In this document: positions 63,772 to 64,000 of the stretch, piece after piece
Numbering within the stretch: position 1 is the stretch's first letter
Layout of the letters: each line of letters begins with the position of its first letter
NCBI GenBank assembly: GCA_965279355.1
Contig: OZ257155.1
Coordinates: 868,001-932,000, forward strand
DNA length: 64,000 nucleotides
Source of the DNA: G965279355 sp965279355
GTDB lineage: Bacteria; Pseudomonadota; Alphaproteobacteria; CACIAM-22H2
Reading direction: 5' to 3'
The notes under the pieces: model-generated
The model's input: the letters and a program-made list of their open reading frames with translations, nothing else
Databases searched by the model: none
What the model was told of the DNA's origin: nothing
Position numbers and translations under genes: made by a program

Positions 63772-64000
63772 ATGACAGTGCAGCATTCCGATCTTTGGGT
63801 GGACGAAAAGAACGGCCTCGTCAGCCGTGACGTCTTTGTCAGTGAGGACGTTTTCAAGATTGAAGTTGAACGAATATTCAACCGTGTGTGGTTGTATCTG
63901 GCCCACGACAGCGAAATCCCTTCGCCGGGCGACTTCGTGACACGCAATCTTGCCGGAACGCCGGTAATCGTGGTTCGCGAACGCGATGGGTCGGTTAAGG
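63772..64000 (+). CDS. Rieske oxygenase alpha subunit, 5' part
   Basis: A reading frame beginning at ATG 63772 after a strong GGGAGGAAAC ribosome site and running off the window edge; 76 residues are visible. FVSEDVFKIEVERIFNRVWL and LAHDSEIPSPGDFVTRNLAG match the N-terminus of naphthalene/biphenyl- or benzoate-type ring-hydroxylating dioxygenase alpha subunits, a group different from the three upstream. The Rieske cysteines would lie just beyond the edge. Confidence 0.85.
   Translation, partial: MTVQHSDLWVDEKNGLVSRDVFVSEDVFKIEVERIFNRVWLYLAHDSEIPSPGDFVTRNLAGTPVIVVRERDGSVK

Noticed and set aside
1..64000. CRISPR arrays, intact tRNA or rRNA genes, prophage or defence systems
   Set aside because: No regularly spaced repeats, no complete tRNA or rRNA, and no phage structural or known defence genes were seen on either strand.

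Overview
The window is a 64-kb, high-GC stretch of bacterial DNA made up mostly of catabolic operons. Several features point to an alphaproteobacterium: a ribbon-helix-helix/PAS protein, a Pol IV with an N-terminal Cys4 motif, and large numbers of Bug/TctC-type binding proteins and Rieske oxygenases. The species cannot be named from this sequence.

Layout. 1-961: 3' part of a repetitive RTX/beta-solenoid-like protein. 977-4785: ribbon-helix-helix/PAS protein, DNA polymerase IV and a family-4 glycosyltransferase. 4802-8511: MaoC-like hydratase, a 4,5-dihydroxyphthalate decarboxylase-like protein, a Bug-type binding protein, a short hypothetical protein and an exported metallo-beta-lactamase-fold protein. 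8918-22620: a coherent catabolic region with an FAH-family hydrolase, two MetE-like proteins (one frameshifted), a TRAP transporter, a gentisate-dioxygenase-like cupin, a luciferase-like flavin enzyme, a two-subunit oxygenase resembling salicylate 5-hydroxylase, a MarR regulator, an SDR and a VanA-like Rieske oxygenase. 22621-23790: a scar with a tRNA 3'-end-like fragment and a decayed transposase/integrase. 23791-32031: RidA-like protein, benzoate/anthranilate-dioxygenase-like subunits, ThDP enzyme, Bug protein, creatininase-like hydrolase, LigAB-type extradiol dioxygenase and a GntR/FCD regulator. 32233-38456: a Dpp/Opp-type ABC importer with a flavin monooxygenase. 38844-43431: degenerate dienelactone-hydrolase/NTF2 fusion, aldehyde dehydrogenase, SDR and epimerase-like protein. 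43433-54531: enoyl-CoA hydratase, thioesterase, acyl-CoA synthetase, HyuB, HyuA, argininosuccinate-lyase-like enzyme and Bug protein, divergent from MarR, 3-hydroxyanthranilate dioxygenase and a RidA-family deaminase. 54706-64000: a phthalate-type cluster with three complete and one partial Rieske oxygenase, two dehydrogenases, a second dihydroxyphthalate-decarboxylase-like protein and a GMC oxidoreductase.

The most striking structure is regulatory. An exact 12-bp sequence (TCATAGTACTGA or its complement) occurs five times, with a sixth one-mismatch copy. Every copy lies in a promoter region between 12.3 and 21.4 kb. The copies link the MetE-like genes, the TRAP transporter, the salicylate-hydroxylase/gentisate-dioxygenase operon, the SDR and the VanA-like oxygenase, and the MarR gene at 19906 sits in the middle. 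Two other candidate operators were found: ATTTTATAAAAT upstream of two transport operons flanking the GntR gene, and a 20-bp palindrome in the divergent promoter beside the second MarR gene.

The window encodes seven Rieske oxygenase alpha subunits (one cut by the window edge) and two beta subunits, but no recognisable ferredoxin or reductase partner. Substrates are inferred from family membership only.
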